A stretch of 64,000 nt of DNA from Palsa-295 sp963785585 (GCA_963785585.1 CAWAVW010000001.1:62001-126000); one strand, 5' to 3'; numbered from the stretch's first letter, positions 44,412 to 53,707 are shown. Translations and numbers: made by a program. Notes: generated from the sequence alone by a model not told the origin.

Positions 44412-45563
44412 ATGACCAACGCCAAGATTTCCCGACGTGATTTCTCCCATTCGATAACTCGGTCGCTCGCCGCGGCACTGGTTCTGCCTCATCTGACGAT
44501 TGAATCTGCAGCGACCGCGAATGTATCAACGTTCGCGTCTCCGGCGGGCCCCATCCGCATCGACTTCAACGAAAATCCCTACGGCCCGTCTCCCCGAGCC
44601 CGCGCCGCGATCGAGGCCTCGCCAAAAATCGCCAACCGCTATCCGGATGCAGCCGCCGACGAACTGAAGGCCGTCTTGGCCAAAAAGCATAACGTTACAC
44701 CCGACAATATCGTCCTCGGCTGCGGCTCGACCGAAATCCTAAAAGCCACCGACGCCGCATTCCTCACTCCTGAACAAAACCTCGTGGCCCCGGCGCCCAC
44801 CTTCGAAGCCGTACTGCAATACGCGCGCATCGGCCAATCCGCGGAAATCACTATTCCGCTCGACTCCGACCATCGCCACGACCTGCCGAAAATGGCTGCC
44901 GCCTGCACGTCGAAAACGGGCATCGTGTACGTCTGTAATCCGAATAACCCGACCGGCACCATCGTCACTCGAGAAGAAATGGCCCAGTTCGTCCAGACCG
45001 TCTCCCCCGCCACTCTAATTCTCGTGGATGAGGCTTATTTCGAATTCGCCGGCGACCCGCGCTACGGCACCGCCACCGAATTTATCCCCGCGCACCCAAA
45101 CGTCGTGGTCGCCCGCACGTTTTCTAAAGCCTACGGAATGGCAGGAATGCGCCTGGGCTACGCCATCGGTGAAAAACAAACCGTCGCTCGCATCGCCAAA
45201 CACATCGTTCAGGACAGCACCAACGCCGCAGCACTCGCCGCGGCCCTAGCGACCCTGGACGACATGGAGAATCTCGCCCTCACCAAACAAAAAATCACCG
45301 CAACGCGAAAGTGGCTGTGCGCCGAGCTAACCAAAGACAACCGCTCCTTCATCCCTTCGTACGCGAACTTTCTGATGATCGAACTGGGCGCCGACGCCCA
45401 GCCCGCTATCGATCAATTCCGCGAACGCGGCATCCTGGTCGGCCGCCGATTCCCATCCATGCCCACCTTTCTTCGCGTAACCATTGGCACGCAGCCGGAA
45501 ATCGAAGCTTTCTACGCGGCGCTTCGCCAGATTGTTCCCGCATCGCCCGCAAAAGCGGCCTGA
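44412..45563 (+). CDS. Tat-exported HisC-like PLP aminotransferase
   Basis: 383 residues. A twin-arginine signal (ISRRDFSHSITRSL, R8-R9) precedes a full histidinol-phosphate-aminotransferase-type domain: IDFNENPYGPSP, CNPNNPTGTIV, LVDEAYFEFA and ARTFSKAYGMAGMRLGY with the Schiff-base lysine at 239. Family members transaminate histidinol phosphate or aromatic amino acids, normally in the cytosol. The Tat signal and the absence of other his genes nearby argue against histidine synthesis and for a periplasmic amine or amino-acid role. A second Tat-exported PLP enzyme lies at 26725. Strand and terminator layout indicate a single-gene unit. Confidence 0.86.
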   Translation: MTNAKISRRDFSHSITRSLAAALVLPHLTIESAATANVSTFASPAGPIRIDFNENPYGPSPRARAAIEASPKIANRYPDAAADELKAVLAKKHNVTPDNIVLGCGSTEILKATDAAFLTPEQNLVAPAPTFEAVLQYARIGQSAEITIPLDSDHRHDLPKMAAACTSKTGIVYVCNPNNPTGTIVTREEMAQFVQTVSPATLILVDEAYFEFAGDPRYGTATEFIPAHPNVVVARTFSKAYGMAGMRLGYAIGEKQTVARIAKHIVQDSTNAAALAAALATLDDMENLALTKQKITATRKWLCAELTKDNRSFIPSYANFLMIELGADAQPAIDQFRERGILVGRRFPSMPTFLRVTIGTQPEIEAFYAALRQIVPASPAKAA

Positions 45564-45585
45564 GAATCTCCCCGCAAAAACAAAA

Positions 45586-45616
45586 GGCTCTTCCACGTTT
45601 TGAACATGGAAGAGCC
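45586..45616 (-). terminator. Intrinsic terminator of the zinc-ribbon gene
   Basis: Perfect 10-bp stem GGCTCTTCCA / TGGAAGAGCC with an 11-nt loop. On the minus strand it is followed by TTTTGTTTTTG. It lies between convergent genes, about 120 bp after the zinc-ribbon stop. Confidence 0.78.
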
Positions 45617-45734
45617 GTCGAAGCGAATTTCTTATGCGCCGCGCGCGCCCCTAGCCTTCCCGTCAATGTCCCAGGCATTGACGGCACTTCGGAGCCTCGC
45701 TCAGCTTCCATAAACCAACCGTTGCGCTGCCGTT

Positions 45735-46055
45735 CTACATGGCAACCGCACGGGGCTCGCTCACCGTTCTCCGTTGTTGAAAGCATTCACGGCAATACAC
45801 GGGACGTCCCTGCGTCGGCTTAAAGGGTACTGTCGTTTCCTTTCCGCACTGCGAACAAACGGTCTTGGTTTCGACTCGCTGCACTCCGTTGCCGGAACCA
45901 TTTCCGTTTCCTGCAGCTCGGCTTGCCTTGCACGTCTTGCACCGCTTGGGCTCGTTTTTGAATCCCTTGTCGGCGAAAAACATCTGTTCGCCGGCGGTGA
46001 AAACGAACTCGGTACTACATTCGGCGCATTTCAAAACCCTATCCTGATATTCCAT
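45735..46055 (-). CDS. Small double zinc-ribbon protein
   Basis: 106 residues, with AGGAG upstream of ATG 46055. Two zinc ribbons: CAEC (about 10-13) with CKTC (about 39-42), then CSQC (about 67-70) with CREC (about 88-91) and the spacer GKETTVPFKPTQGRPVY. This is the CxxC-x17-CxxC pattern of a bacterial family of unknown function often encoded near ribosomal or cold-shock genes. A Gly/Asn-rich linker joins the halves. It follows the S21 gene on the same strand (144 bp), and nucleic-acid binding is a reasonable guess. Confidence 0.82.
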   Translation of the reverse strand: MEYQDRVLKCAECSTEFVFTAGEQMFFADKGFKNEPKRCKTCKASRAAGNGNGSGNGVQRVETKTVCSQCGKETTVPFKPTQGRPVYCRECFQQRRTVSEPRAVAM

Positions 46056-46199
46056 ACGCTGCTCCTGGGCAGTTCAGAACAAAAGGAGTAGCAGCGGAAC
46101 GGTTCATACCAGTTCGGCTTTTAGTTGGCCGCCTTGCGAGCGGCTTGCTCGTTACCGGCTGGCACAAAACCATTTGAATGGGCCCAAATGACTGGGACC

Positions 46200-46397
46200 T
46201 TAGTCTTGTTCACGCCGTTGCTTTTTCCGGAGTCGCTTACGCGAGAGAGCCTCTTTGGCACGCCGCTTTTCACCCGGTTTCATGTAGTAGCTATGCTTTT
46301 TGATCTCTTTAATAATGTCCTCCGACTGGACCTTCCTTTTAAATCGTCGCAGTGCATTTTCCAGAGATTCGCCCTCTTGGATGACAACTTCTGCCAC
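46200..46397 (-). CDS. rpsU: Small-subunit ribosomal protein bS21
   Basis: 65 residues, the usual size. EVVIQEGESLENALRRFKRK at the start, KKHSYYMKPGEKRR in the middle and a strongly basic C-terminus (KRLRKKQRREQD) are diagnostic. bS21 sits near the 3' end of 16S rRNA and helps mRNA pairing during initiation. Start is a GTG at 46397 with GGGGGTGA upstream. A TTGACT-17-TAAAAG promoter about 95 bp upstream gives a leader near 85 nt. Confidence 0.95.
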   Translation of the reverse strand: MAEVVIQEGESLENALRRFKRKVQSEDIIKEIKKHSYYMKPGEKRRAKEALSRKRLRKKQRREQD

Positions 46398-46489
46398 GCG
46401 TATTCACCCCCGTTCCCCGTTGGATGTTTGGTCGCACTGATGGGTACGCTTCAGTGTATCTGGTCCACACCTGAACCAGCAATGTGCAA

Positions 46490-46518
46490 CTTTTATCGCC
46501 CGTTTGACCTCAAGTCAA
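46490..46518 (-). promoter_or_regulatory. Candidate sigma-70 promoter for rpsU
   Basis: Minus-strand TTGACT at 46518-46513, a 17-bp spacer, TAAAAG at 46495-46490. Expected start near 46483, leader about 85 nt to the GTG. Confidence 0.5.
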
Positions 46519-46681
46519 GGCATTAATTGGAAATTTCGCAAATTCCCCGTTATGTTACCTCCTAATTAATATACGTAAATCAGTCTATATGAGAACCAAT
46601 TCTCCCCTGGCTTTGACAAACGTTGGACGCGATATCCGGTTTCTCCTTCCCCCACGCGCCGGTGCTTCCCCCTGGCAATGC

Positions 46682-46690
46682 TGCTAGAAT
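46682..46690 (+). promoter_or_regulatory. Candidate extended -10 promoter for glgC
   Basis: TGCTAGAAT: the TGn extension followed by TAGAAT. Expected start near 46697, 34 nt before the glgC ATG. No good -35 at 17 bp, as is common for extended -10 promoters. Confidence 0.45.
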
Positions 46691-46730
46691 GCTCACGGTA
46701 AATTCGACGCTTCCCAGGGGAGTCGCGTCT

Positions 46731-47969
46731 ATGGCCGTTCCGATGATGCGCAAGGCAATCGCAGTTCTTTTGGCGGGCGGTCAAGGCGAGCGGCTCTGGC
46801 CTTTGACGCGCGACCGGGCGAAGCCCGCGGTGCCCTTCGGCGGGATCTATCGAATTATCGACATCACCCTGTCAAATTGCCTGAATAGTGAGCTCCGCCG
46901 CGTCTTCGTCGTGACGCAGTACAAAGCGCTCAGCTTAAATCGCCACGTGCGTCGCGGATGGACGTCCATCGTCGGCCATGGCGAATTCATCGAAGTCCTC
47001 GCCCCGCAGATGCGCGTCTCGCAGCACTGGTATCAGGGCACGGCCGACGCTGTTTACCAGAACATTTATTCCATTGGCTCTGAACAATCGAGCTACGTGT
47101 TCATTTTGTCCGGCGATCACATTTACAAAATGGACTACCAGCGAATGCTCGCGCAGCACGTGGACGCCGGCGCCGACGTCACCGTCGCCACTTTCGAAGT
47201 GGACGTCCACCGCGCCGCTCGCCAGTTTGGCGTCATCGAAACCGACAAGGACTGGCGCATCGTTGGCTTTGAGGAAAAGCCTGCCGAGCCCAAGCGCTCC
47301 ACCACGAATCCCGAAAAATGCAATGCGTCGATGGGCGTCTATATCTTCAATACCCAGCTTCTGCTGCCCATGCTCATCGCCGACGCCGAGGATCCAAACT
47401 CCTCGCACGATTTTGGCAAAGACATCATTCCCAAAATCATCGACAAGCACCGCGTCTTCGCTTACAACTTCCAGGACGAAAATAAAAAAGAACAGGCGTA
47501 CTGGCGCGACGTCGGCACCGTGGACGCCTACCATGAAGCGAACATGGACCTAGTCTCGGTGACGCCGGTCTTCAATCTGTACGATAAGACCTGGCCGCTT
47601 CACACCTGGCAACAGCAATATCCGCCCGCGAAATTCGTCTTCGCCGATCCGGAAAGAAAGGGCTACGCCGTGGACTCCATTGTCGGCGGCGGCTCCATCA
47701 TCTCCGGAGGCCGCGTGGAAAAATCCGTCCTCGGTCTCGACGTCCGCATCAACAGCTACGCCGACGTGCAGGACTGCATTTTCTTCAATCACGTGAACAT
47801 CGGCAGGCACTGCAAAATTCGCCGCGCCATCATCGACCGCCACGTCAATCTTCCCGAAGGCACCATCATCGGCTACGACCGCGACGCCGACAAAGCCCGC
47901 TACGCCGTCTCCGATGGCGGCGTGGTTGTGGTGGTTCGCCCCGAATCGATGATCGAAGAACCGGAGTAG
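46731..47969 (+). CDS. glgC: Glucose-1-phosphate adenylyltransferase (ADP-glucose pyrophosphorylase)
   Basis: 412 residues from ATG 46731 (AGGGGAG 8 bases upstream). Nucleotidyltransferase domain with VLLAGGQGERLWPLTRDRAKPAVPFGG, YQGTADAVYQN, the catalytic Asp region LSGDHIYKMDY and VGFEEKPAEP; the C-terminal half is a left-handed beta-helix (SIVGGGSIISGGRVEKSVLG, INSYADVQDCI). It makes ADP-glucose for glycogen. No other glycogen gene is adjacent; a methyltransferase gene follows by 4 bp. Confidence 0.95.
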   Translation: MAVPMMRKAIAVLLAGGQGERLWPLTRDRAKPAVPFGGIYRIIDITLSNCLNSELRRVFVVTQYKALSLNRHVRRGWTSIVGHGEFIEVLAPQMRVSQHWYQGTADAVYQNIYSIGSEQSSYVFILSGDHIYKMDYQRMLAQHVDAGADVTVATFEVDVHRAARQFGVIETDKDWRIVGFEEKPAEPKRSTTNPEKCNASMGVYIFNTQLLLPMLIADAEDPNSSHDFGKDIIPKIIDKHRVFAYNFQDENKKEQAYWRDVGTVDAYHEANMDLVSVTPVFNLYDKTWPLHTWQQQYPPAKFVFADPERKGYAVDSIVGGGSIISGGRVEKSVLGLDVRINSYADVQDCIFFNHVNIGRHCKIRRAIIDRHVNLPEGTIIGYDRDADKARYAVSDGGVVVVVRPESMIEEPE

Positions 47970-47973
47970 CGCC

Positions 47974-48747
47974 TTGGCCGAGCGCGCGGAAATCGACCTC
48001 GGCAGGAACTTCGGCCAGATTGTCGATGCCTACGACCGTTTCCGGCCGGACTATCCCGCCGAAATTTTCCGCCGCATCGTCGCCGCCGTCTCCCCGCCTC
48101 GCCAGAGGCTCGTCGATCTCGGCATCGGTACCGGCAAACTCGCTCGCGGATTCCTGACGGATTTCAAGGAAATCATCGGCGTCGAACCGGATCTGGCGAT
48201 GGCCGAAAAACTCAGCAGCCTCGAGCCCCGCATCCTGGTTCGGATCGGCACCGCCGAGGAAATCGTCTTCGCACTTTCCAGCGTCGATTTAGTCACCGTC
48301 GGCCACGCGCTGCACTGGATGGATCCAGCCGTCGTCCTCTCGCGCGTCACCGGATGGCTGCGCCCGGCGGGAATCTTCGCCGTGGTCGCCGGAGGTTTTT
48401 GCCCGCCGGACGGTCCCGCTCGCCGGATCATCGATCGCGAGTTCGAGGAACGATGGACGGCCTTTCGCGATCCGCGCACAAAAAAGCAACTGCCCGAGGA
48501 TGTCCTCCGCAGCCACCCGCAAATGAGAATCATCGAAGATTCCTCGGTCACGGACGTTCGTACCCTGACCGTCGCTGAATATGCCGGCTATTGCCGATGC
48601 ACCTCGCACGGCAACGCATACGCCCGTTCCCTGGCCGATCCCGAATCCTACTGGCGCGATCTCGAATCTCGCCTGTTGGCCGCGCAGCCCAACGGCCGAG
48701 TTTCCGTCGATTTCAGCCGCTCGTTAACTCTTCTGAAAAAATCGTGA
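47974..48747 (+). CDS. Class I SAM-dependent methyltransferase
   Basis: 257 residues from a TTG at 47974, with GGAG inside the end of glgC just upstream. A Methyltransf_11/25-type Rossmann domain: AYDRFRPDYPAEIF at the N-terminus, motif I LVDLGIGTGKLARGF, acidic IIGVEPDLAMAEKL and post-motif VTVGHALHWMDP. This branch is widespread and mostly uncharacterised (small molecules or isoprenoids). It overlaps the next gene by 4 bases (GTGA). Confidence 0.83.
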   Translation: MAERAEIDLGRNFGQIVDAYDRFRPDYPAEIFRRIVAAVSPPRQRLVDLGIGTGKLARGFLTDFKEIIGVEPDLAMAEKLSSLEPRILVRIGTAEEIVFALSSVDLVTVGHALHWMDPAVVLSRVTGWLRPAGIFAVVAGGFCPPDGPARRIIDREFEERWTAFRDPRTKKQLPEDVLRSHPQMRIIEDSSVTDVRTLTVAEYAGYCRCTSHGNAYARSLADPESYWRDLESRLLAAQPNGRVSVDFSRSLTLLKKS

Positions 48748-49274
48748 ACGCGATCCTGAAAAAACTTTCCGGCGGCAAACGCACTTCACTCGGCCGAGCC
48801 AACGCAGTCGCGGCCGAAATACTCTCGTCTCCGTTCAAATTTCCTTCTCTCTTCGAAGGAATCGCGACTGTCGATCCGGTCATCCGCATGCGCGCCGCCG
48901 ACGCCATCGAAAAAATCACCGTTGCCCGCCCCGATCTGCTCGCGCCTTACAAACGACAACTTCTCGCTCTTGCCGCCCGCGAAACCCAAATCGAAGTGCG
49001 GTGGCATCTCGCGCTCCTGCTCCCGCGCCTTTCACTCACCACTCGCGAACGCGCCGCTGCCGTTGACATCCTGTTCGACTATCTCCGCGACCGCAGCAGC
49101 ATCTTCAAAACCCACGCCATGCAAGGCCTCGCCGATCTCGCACGGATACACCCCGAACTGAAATCACAAATCGTCCCGGTCATCGTGGAGCTCGCCGAAA
49201 TCGGCACCGCCGCCATGCGCGCTCGCGGACGCAAGCTTCTCCCGCTCTTGAATCGACCCAGCCCAACAGCTTAG
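48744..49274 (+). CDS. Alpha-helical repeat (HEAT-like) protein of unknown function
   Basis: 176 residues from GTG 48744, overlapping the methyltransferase TGA (GTGA). The frame is open further upstream, but that part is the shadow of the methyltransferase. The body is paired amphipathic helices (AAEILSSPFKFPSLFEGI, RMRAADAIEKITVARPDLL, HAMQGLADLARIHPEL) resembling HEAT/armadillo repeats, usually protein-binding. No catalytic motif. It ends 45 bp before eno. Confidence 0.68.
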   Translation: MNAILKKLSGGKRTSLGRANAVAAEILSSPFKFPSLFEGIATVDPVIRMRAADAIEKITVARPDLLAPYKRQLLALAARETQIEVRWHLALLLPRLSLTTRERAAAVDILFDYLRDRSSIFKTHAMQGLADLARIHPELKSQIVPVIVELAEIGTAAMRARGRKLLPLLNRPSPTA

Positions 49275-49319
49275 GATGTTTGTCGCTCTTACTGGCGTTC
49301 CGTCATTCGAGGGGGAAGA

Positions 49320-50621
49320 ATGTCCGCAAAGATCATCCGCATTCACGGCCGTGAAATCATCGACTCGCGCGGCAATCCCACGGTCGAAGCCGACGTTCAC
49401 CTCGAAGGCGGCGCCATGGGCCGCGGCGCCGTCCCTTCCGGCGCTTCCACCGGCGAGCACGAAGCCATTGAACTGCGCGACGGCGATAAATCCCGCTACC
49501 TGGGCAAAGGCGTCCTGAAAGCCGTCGGACACATCAACAACGAAATCTCGAAAGCTGTCATCGGACTCGACGCTGCCGACCAGCACGCTCTCGACAAAAA
49601 GATGATCGACGCCGATGGCACGCCCAACAAATCCAATTTTGGCGCGAATGCAATCTTGGCCGTCTCCATGGCTGCCGCCCGCGCGGCTGCCGCCCAAATC
49701 GGCCAGCCCCTTTACAAATATCTTGCGCGCTACTCAAGCGATCCATCCGGCGATCTGCTTCCCGTTCCCATGATGAACATCATCAATGGCGGCGCACATG
49801 CCGACAATTCCGTGGACTTGCAGGAATTCATGGTCATGCCCGTAGGCGCGCCGAACTTTCACGAAGCGCTTCGCTGGGGCGTCGAAGTCTTTCACAATCT
49901 GAAAAACGTGCTGAAGAAAAACGGCTACTCCACCTCTGTGGGTGATGAAGGCGGTTTCGCGCCCAACCTCAAATCCAACGACGAGGCCGTCGAACGCGTC
50001 CTCGAAGCCATCACCGCCGCCGGATACAAACCGGGCGAACAGATTGCCATTGCTCTCGATCCCGCCTCCAGCGAGTTCTATGACAGAGATAAGAAAAAAT
50101 ATGTGTTCAAGAAATCCGACAAATCGGAGCGCAGCTCCGAGCAGATGGTCGAGTACTGGGATAACTGGGTGAAGCAATATCCCATCGTTTCCATCGAAGA
50201 CGGCCTCGCGGAAGACGATTGGGACGGCTGGAAACTCGCCACGCAAAAACTGGGAAGAAAAATTCAGCTCGTCGGCGACGATGCCTTCGTCACCAATCCG
50301 AAAATCTTCGCGCGCGGCATTGCCGAAGGAATCGCCAACGCCATCCTGATTAAGCTCAACCAGATCGGCAGCGTCAGCGAAACCATCGAAGCCGTAGAAA
50401 TGGCTCGCAAAGCAAAATACGCCGCCATCGTCTCGCACCGTTCCGGAGAAACCGAAGACACCTTCCTCGCCGATTTCGTCGTCGCCATGGGCTGCGGTCA
50501 GATCAAGACCGGCTCGGCCTCCCGCACCGACCGCATCGCCAAGTACAACCAGCTTCTCCGCATCGAAGAAGCCCTCGGCCCTGCCGCCCGGTTCCCCGGC
50601 CGCAAAGCCTTGGCCGTGTGA
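49320..50621 (+). CDS. eno: Enolase
   Basis: 433 residues, with GAGGGGGAAGA before the ATG. Conserved REIIDSRGNPTVEADV, the mobile-loop PSGASTGEHEAIELRD, general acid Glu in DEGGFAPN, Mg ligands in IEDGL and VGDDAFVTN, the catalytic Lys region LIKLNQIGSVSE and SHRSGETEDT. It converts 2-phosphoglycerate to phosphoenolpyruvate. The phosphoglycerate mutase gene follows by 112 bp on the same strand, giving consecutive glycolytic steps. Confidence 0.97.
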   Translation: MSAKIIRIHGREIIDSRGNPTVEADVHLEGGAMGRGAVPSGASTGEHEAIELRDGDKSRYLGKGVLKAVGHINNEISKAVIGLDAADQHALDKKMIDADGTPNKSNFGANAILAVSMAAARAAAAQIGQPLYKYLARYSSDPSGDLLPVPMMNIINGGAHADNSVDLQEFMVMPVGAPNFHEALRWGVEVFHNLKNVLKKNGYSTSVGDEGGFAPNLKSNDEAVERVLEAITAAGYKPGEQIAIALDPASSEFYDRDKKKYVFKKSDKSERSSEQMVEYWDNWVKQYPIVSIEDGLAEDDWDGWKLATQKLGRKIQLVGDDAFVTNPKIFARGIAEGIANAILIKLNQIGSVSETIEAVEMARKAKYAAIVSHRSGETEDTFLADFVVAMGCGQIKTGSASRTDRIAKYNQLLRIEEALGPAARFPGRKALAV

Positions 50622-50733
50622 AGCTTGTATTTTTCGCAATCCGCTCGCGTACCTGCTCGACGTATGTTCAGACGCGAAGTGGATGCGAGGACTTCGCACC
50701 GAGTTCACCCTTGTTGTATTCTGTTCCGCGCGC

Positions 50734-52311
50734 ATGGCATCCAATTCAAAACGTCCAAAACCCATCGTCCTCACCGTTCTCGACGGCTGGGGATACCGCC
50801 CGCAAATCGAAGGCAACGCGATCGCGCTCGCGCGTAAACCTACCTACGATCGCCTGCTCAAAGAATTTCCCAATACGCTGATTCAAACATCGGGCCCGTC
50901 CGTCGGCCTCCCCGAAGGCCAGATGGGAAACAGCGAAGTCGGCCACCTGAATATCGGCGCCGGACGAATCGTTCAAATGGATATGACCCGCATCGATTCC
51001 CTGATCGCCAGCGGCGAATTTGCTCGCCAGCCGCTTCTCGTCGAAGCGATGGACCGCGGGCGCCAGCACCAACTCCACATCATGGGTCTCGTCAGCGACG
51101 GAGGCGTTCACTCCCACATCGAGCATCTCTTCGCGATTCTTCGCATGGCACGCGAAATGAAAGTCGAGCGCGTTTTCATTCACTGCTTCCTGGACGGCCG
51201 CGACACACCGCCCGACAGCGGCATCGATTTCATTCGCCAGCTCGAACAGAAGATTCGCGAGTACGGCGTCGGCCAGATCGCCACCGTTTCCGGCCGCTAC
51301 TACGCGATGGACCGCGACAATCGCTGGGAGCGGGTCGAGCGCGCGTATCGCGCCGTCGTTCACGCCAGGGCCGAGGCGGGCTTCGCCGATCCTGTCGCCG
51401 CCGTCCGCGCCAACTACGAAAAAGGCGTCACCGACGAATTCATCGTCCCAGCGGTCATCACCCATAGCGCTGCCGACGGAAAATCCTCCGAGCCCCGCGC
51501 CGTCATTCGTGACAACGATGCCGTCATCTTCTATAACTACCGCGCCGACCGCGCCCGCGAGCTCACTCGCGCCCTCGTCGATCCCGACTTCCGGGAATTC
51601 GCCGATCCCGCGCGTCCCCGCAACCTGCTGTTCCTGGGCATGACGCAGTACGACAAAGCGTGGCCCTGGCTTCGCTACCTGATCGCGCCCGAAAAACTCG
51701 AGCACATCCTTGCCAACGTCTTCACCGAGCTCGAGTTCAAAAATCTCCGCGTCGCCGAATCCGAAAAATACGCGCACGTCACCTACTTCTTCAACGGCGG
51801 CATCGAAAAGCCATTCGCCGGCGAAGAGCGCGTGATGGTTCCCTCGCCCAAAGTTCCCACATACGATCTGAAACCTGAAATGTCCGCCGCCGGCGTCGCC
51901 GATACCGTCGTCCACGCCATCGAAAAAGGCGATTTCGACGCCATCGTGATGAACTTCGCCAATGCCGATATGGTTGGCCATTCCGGAAAGCTCGAGCCCA
52001 CCATCAAAGCCGTCGAAACCGTGGATGAATGCCTCGGCCGCATTTATCAGGCGCTCAAACCGCGCGGCGGCGCGTGGATTATTACAGCCGACCACGGCAA
52101 CGCCGAAACGATGCTCGATCCGGTTACCGGCAGTCCGCACACCTACCACACCACCAATCCCGTTCCCTTCATACTGATCACCGAAGATGGCCGCACCGAA
52201 CTCAGTCCGGGCGGATCTCTCCGCGACATCGCGCCGACATTGCTGGGAGTTTTGGAGGTGAAAGAACCGCCCGAAATGACCGGACGCGATTTGCGGCGCA
52301 TCCGAAAATAA
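50734..52311 (+). CDS. gpmI: 2,3-bisphosphoglycerate-independent phosphoglycerate mutase
   Basis: 525 residues from ATG 50734; the open frame extends upstream without conservation. Alkaline-phosphatase-superfamily metal motifs: VLDGWGYRP, the phospho-Ser in GQMGNSEVGHLNIGAG, FLDGRDTPP, YNYRADRARELT, FANADMVGHSG and ITADHGNAE. It interconverts 3- and 2-phosphoglycerate with two Mn ions. No ribosome-binding site is visible. TATTCT lies 11 bases before the ATG with TTCGCA 18 bp further up, so the gene may start on a near-leaderless transcript. Confidence 0.96.
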   Translation: MASNSKRPKPIVLTVLDGWGYRPQIEGNAIALARKPTYDRLLKEFPNTLIQTSGPSVGLPEGQMGNSEVGHLNIGAGRIVQMDMTRIDSLIASGEFARQPLLVEAMDRGRQHQLHIMGLVSDGGVHSHIEHLFAILRMAREMKVERVFIHCFLDGRDTPPDSGIDFIRQLEQKIREYGVGQIATVSGRYYAMDRDNRWERVERAYRAVVHARAEAGFADPVAAVRANYEKGVTDEFIVPAVITHSAADGKSSEPRAVIRDNDAVIFYNYRADRARELTRALVDPDFREFADPARPRNLLFLGMTQYDKAWPWLRYLIAPEKLEHILANVFTELEFKNLRVAESEKYAHVTYFFNGGIEKPFAGEERVMVPSPKVPTYDLKPEMSAAGVADTVVHAIEKGDFDAIVMNFANADMVGHSGKLEPTIKAVETVDECLGRIYQALKPRGGAWIITADHGNAETMLDPVTGSPHTYHTTNPVPFILITEDGRTELSPGGSLRDIAPTLLGVLEVKEPPEMTGRDLRRIRK

Positions 52312-52315
52312 AAAA

Positions 52316-52340
52316 GGGGCAACGCGATGTGCGTTGCCCC
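52316..52340 (-). terminator. Intrinsic terminator between gpmI and the VWFA gene
   Basis: Perfect 10-bp stem GGGGCAACGC / GCGTTGCCCC, 5-nt loop. On the minus strand it is followed by TTTTTTATTTT, so it terminates the VWFA gene; on the plus strand it lacks a T-tract. Confidence 0.85.
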
Positions 52341-52366
52341 TCCCGATGTAAACCACCTGAAAATTT

Positions 52367-53470
52367 CTAGTTGTTCACTCCCGGCTTCGGCGAACTGTAG
52401 CCCTGCCGTGTGTACACGTTCACTTTCTTGTGTTTGCCCTTCTTGTCTTCGGTCGTCAACGGATTCCCATCGTTGTCGAGCGCTTCCACTTTCACCTTGT
52501 GGTACTTCCCGTCGGCAGCCTCATTGGGCGTGAAACCAATCGTGTACTGGCTCCGCAGAAACGTCGCTACGGAGTTGAAAATTTCCGGCATCTCCCCTTC
52601 GAATCGCGGGAACCAGGCATAGCCGCCCGTCATTTCCGCGAACGTGTTCATCTGATTCTTCGCCTGCAGATAATCAATGTGCGAACCGCGTCCGTACAAT
52701 TCCACTTCTTCGGCCATGCCGACGCAGAAAATCGTCACATCCGTTTCTTTCACGCGCTTGAGCGTCTGGTCGAGCGTGTGCTTGCTGAACGTATCGAACC
52801 CCGTCGCGATCACCAGGATCGACTTCTTGCCCTTCACGTCGCGCAGCTGGTCCATCGTCTCCAGAATCGCGTCAAACAAATTCGCTTCGCTGAAATCCGG
52901 AAAATAGAGTCCCGCCACCGCCTGCGCCACTTCCTGTTTGTTCTGCGTGAAGTCCACCAGAATATTCGTGCGCAGGTCAAATGTCTTGAACGCCACCCAA
53001 TCCTTCGCGTTCAAATGGCTCAGGAAGCCATACGCCCAATTTTTCGCCTTATATCCGAAGTATCCGCCCAGCAGCTTGCTGAATTCCATCAGCACCACGA
53101 TGGTGATCGGCGCTTCGCTTGGCGCAAAGTTTGAAATCTGTTGCGGCTGGTTCTCGTCGAGCACGCGAAAGTTCTGTTTCTGCAATCCCTGAATAATGTT
53201 CCCGTCGTAGTCCGTCACCACCACGTCCAAATTCACCACATTCGACTGCACCGAAATGGAGGTCGTCGGCGCTTGCGCCTGGGCTTGGCCGGCCTGCGCC
53301 GGCTGCTGCTGGCCGGTCGGAGGTTTTGCCGGCGCCGGAGCCTGCGACGGATTCGGCTTCACCGGCCCTTCCTGCTGAGCAGCGAACGACTTCATCGCGC
53401 TCGGCGGAATCCCCAGCGCCGCGATCAACACCGCCATCAATACCGCTCGAAATCCCATTTTCAGTTGCAT
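52367..53470 (-). CDS. Exported VWFA-related protein of the acidobacterial type
   Basis: 367 residues. Signal peptide (core VLMAVLIAALGIPP), a Pro/Gln/Ala-rich linker, then a beta-domain (VQSNVVNLDVVVTDYDGN, QKQNFRVLDENQPQQISNF) typical of the VWFA-related family abundant in Acidobacteria, and a von Willebrand A fold (about 120-310). The metal-site DxSxS is replaced by MEFSKL, so metal-dependent adhesion is doubtful. Members are secreted and mostly uncharacterised. It stands alone, convergent with gpmI across a strong terminator. Confidence 0.88.
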   Translation of the reverse strand: MQLKMGFRAVLMAVLIAALGIPPSAMKSFAAQQEGPVKPNPSQAPAPAKPPTGQQQPAQAGQAQAQAPTTSISVQSNVVNLDVVVTDYDGNIIQGLQKQNFRVLDENQPQQISNFAPSEAPITIVVLMEFSKLLGGYFGYKAKNWAYGFLSHLNAKDWVAFKTFDLRTNILVDFTQNKQEVAQAVAGLYFPDFSEANLFDAILETMDQLRDVKGKKSILVIATGFDTFSKHTLDQTLKRVKETDVTIFCVGMAEEVELYGRGSHIDYLQAKNQMNTFAEMTGGYAWFPRFEGEMPEIFNSVATFLRSQYTIGFTPNEAADGKYHKVKVEALDNDGNPLTTEDKKGKHKKVNVYTRQGYSSPKPGVNN

Positions 53471-53707
53471 CGCCGCGTCCCGCTCCTCACTCGTTCCATT
53501 TGCACGGACCTGCGCTCATCCGAACTTCGATGCTGCCCTACCGCGAAGGGATGGTCAACGCCCGATTACATCGCCGCCGCGCGGCGCCAAAGCAGTTGCG
53601 GCTTGGAACACTCCGCCGGCCTGTCTGAGCGTCCGCGAATCCGCATGATAGTATGTGACGTTCCTGGGCCGCGGTACCGAAATCAATCTCCGGAGGACAT
53701 CATCCGA

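Larger units (their letters stand above)
46398..46730. other. Divergent control region between rpsU and glgC
   Basis: 333 bp with no gene. It holds the rpsU promoter (46490-46518) and an extended -10 element for glgC (46682-46690). Between them lies an AT-rich core and an imperfect inverted repeat GGAAATTT/AAATTCC near 46530-46547. Confidence 0.6.

Noticed and set aside
46557..46563. Perfect AGGAGGT on the minus strand in the rpsU-glgC gap
   Set aside because: No start codon follows at a usable distance and no open frame of any length follows.
46613..46618. TTGACA upstream of glgC
   Set aside because: No -10-like hexamer 15-19 bp downstream; the extended -10 at 46682 is a better candidate.
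50746..52356. Long open frame antisense to gpmI
   Set aside because: Mirror of codon bias in gpmI; no motif and it runs through a terminator.
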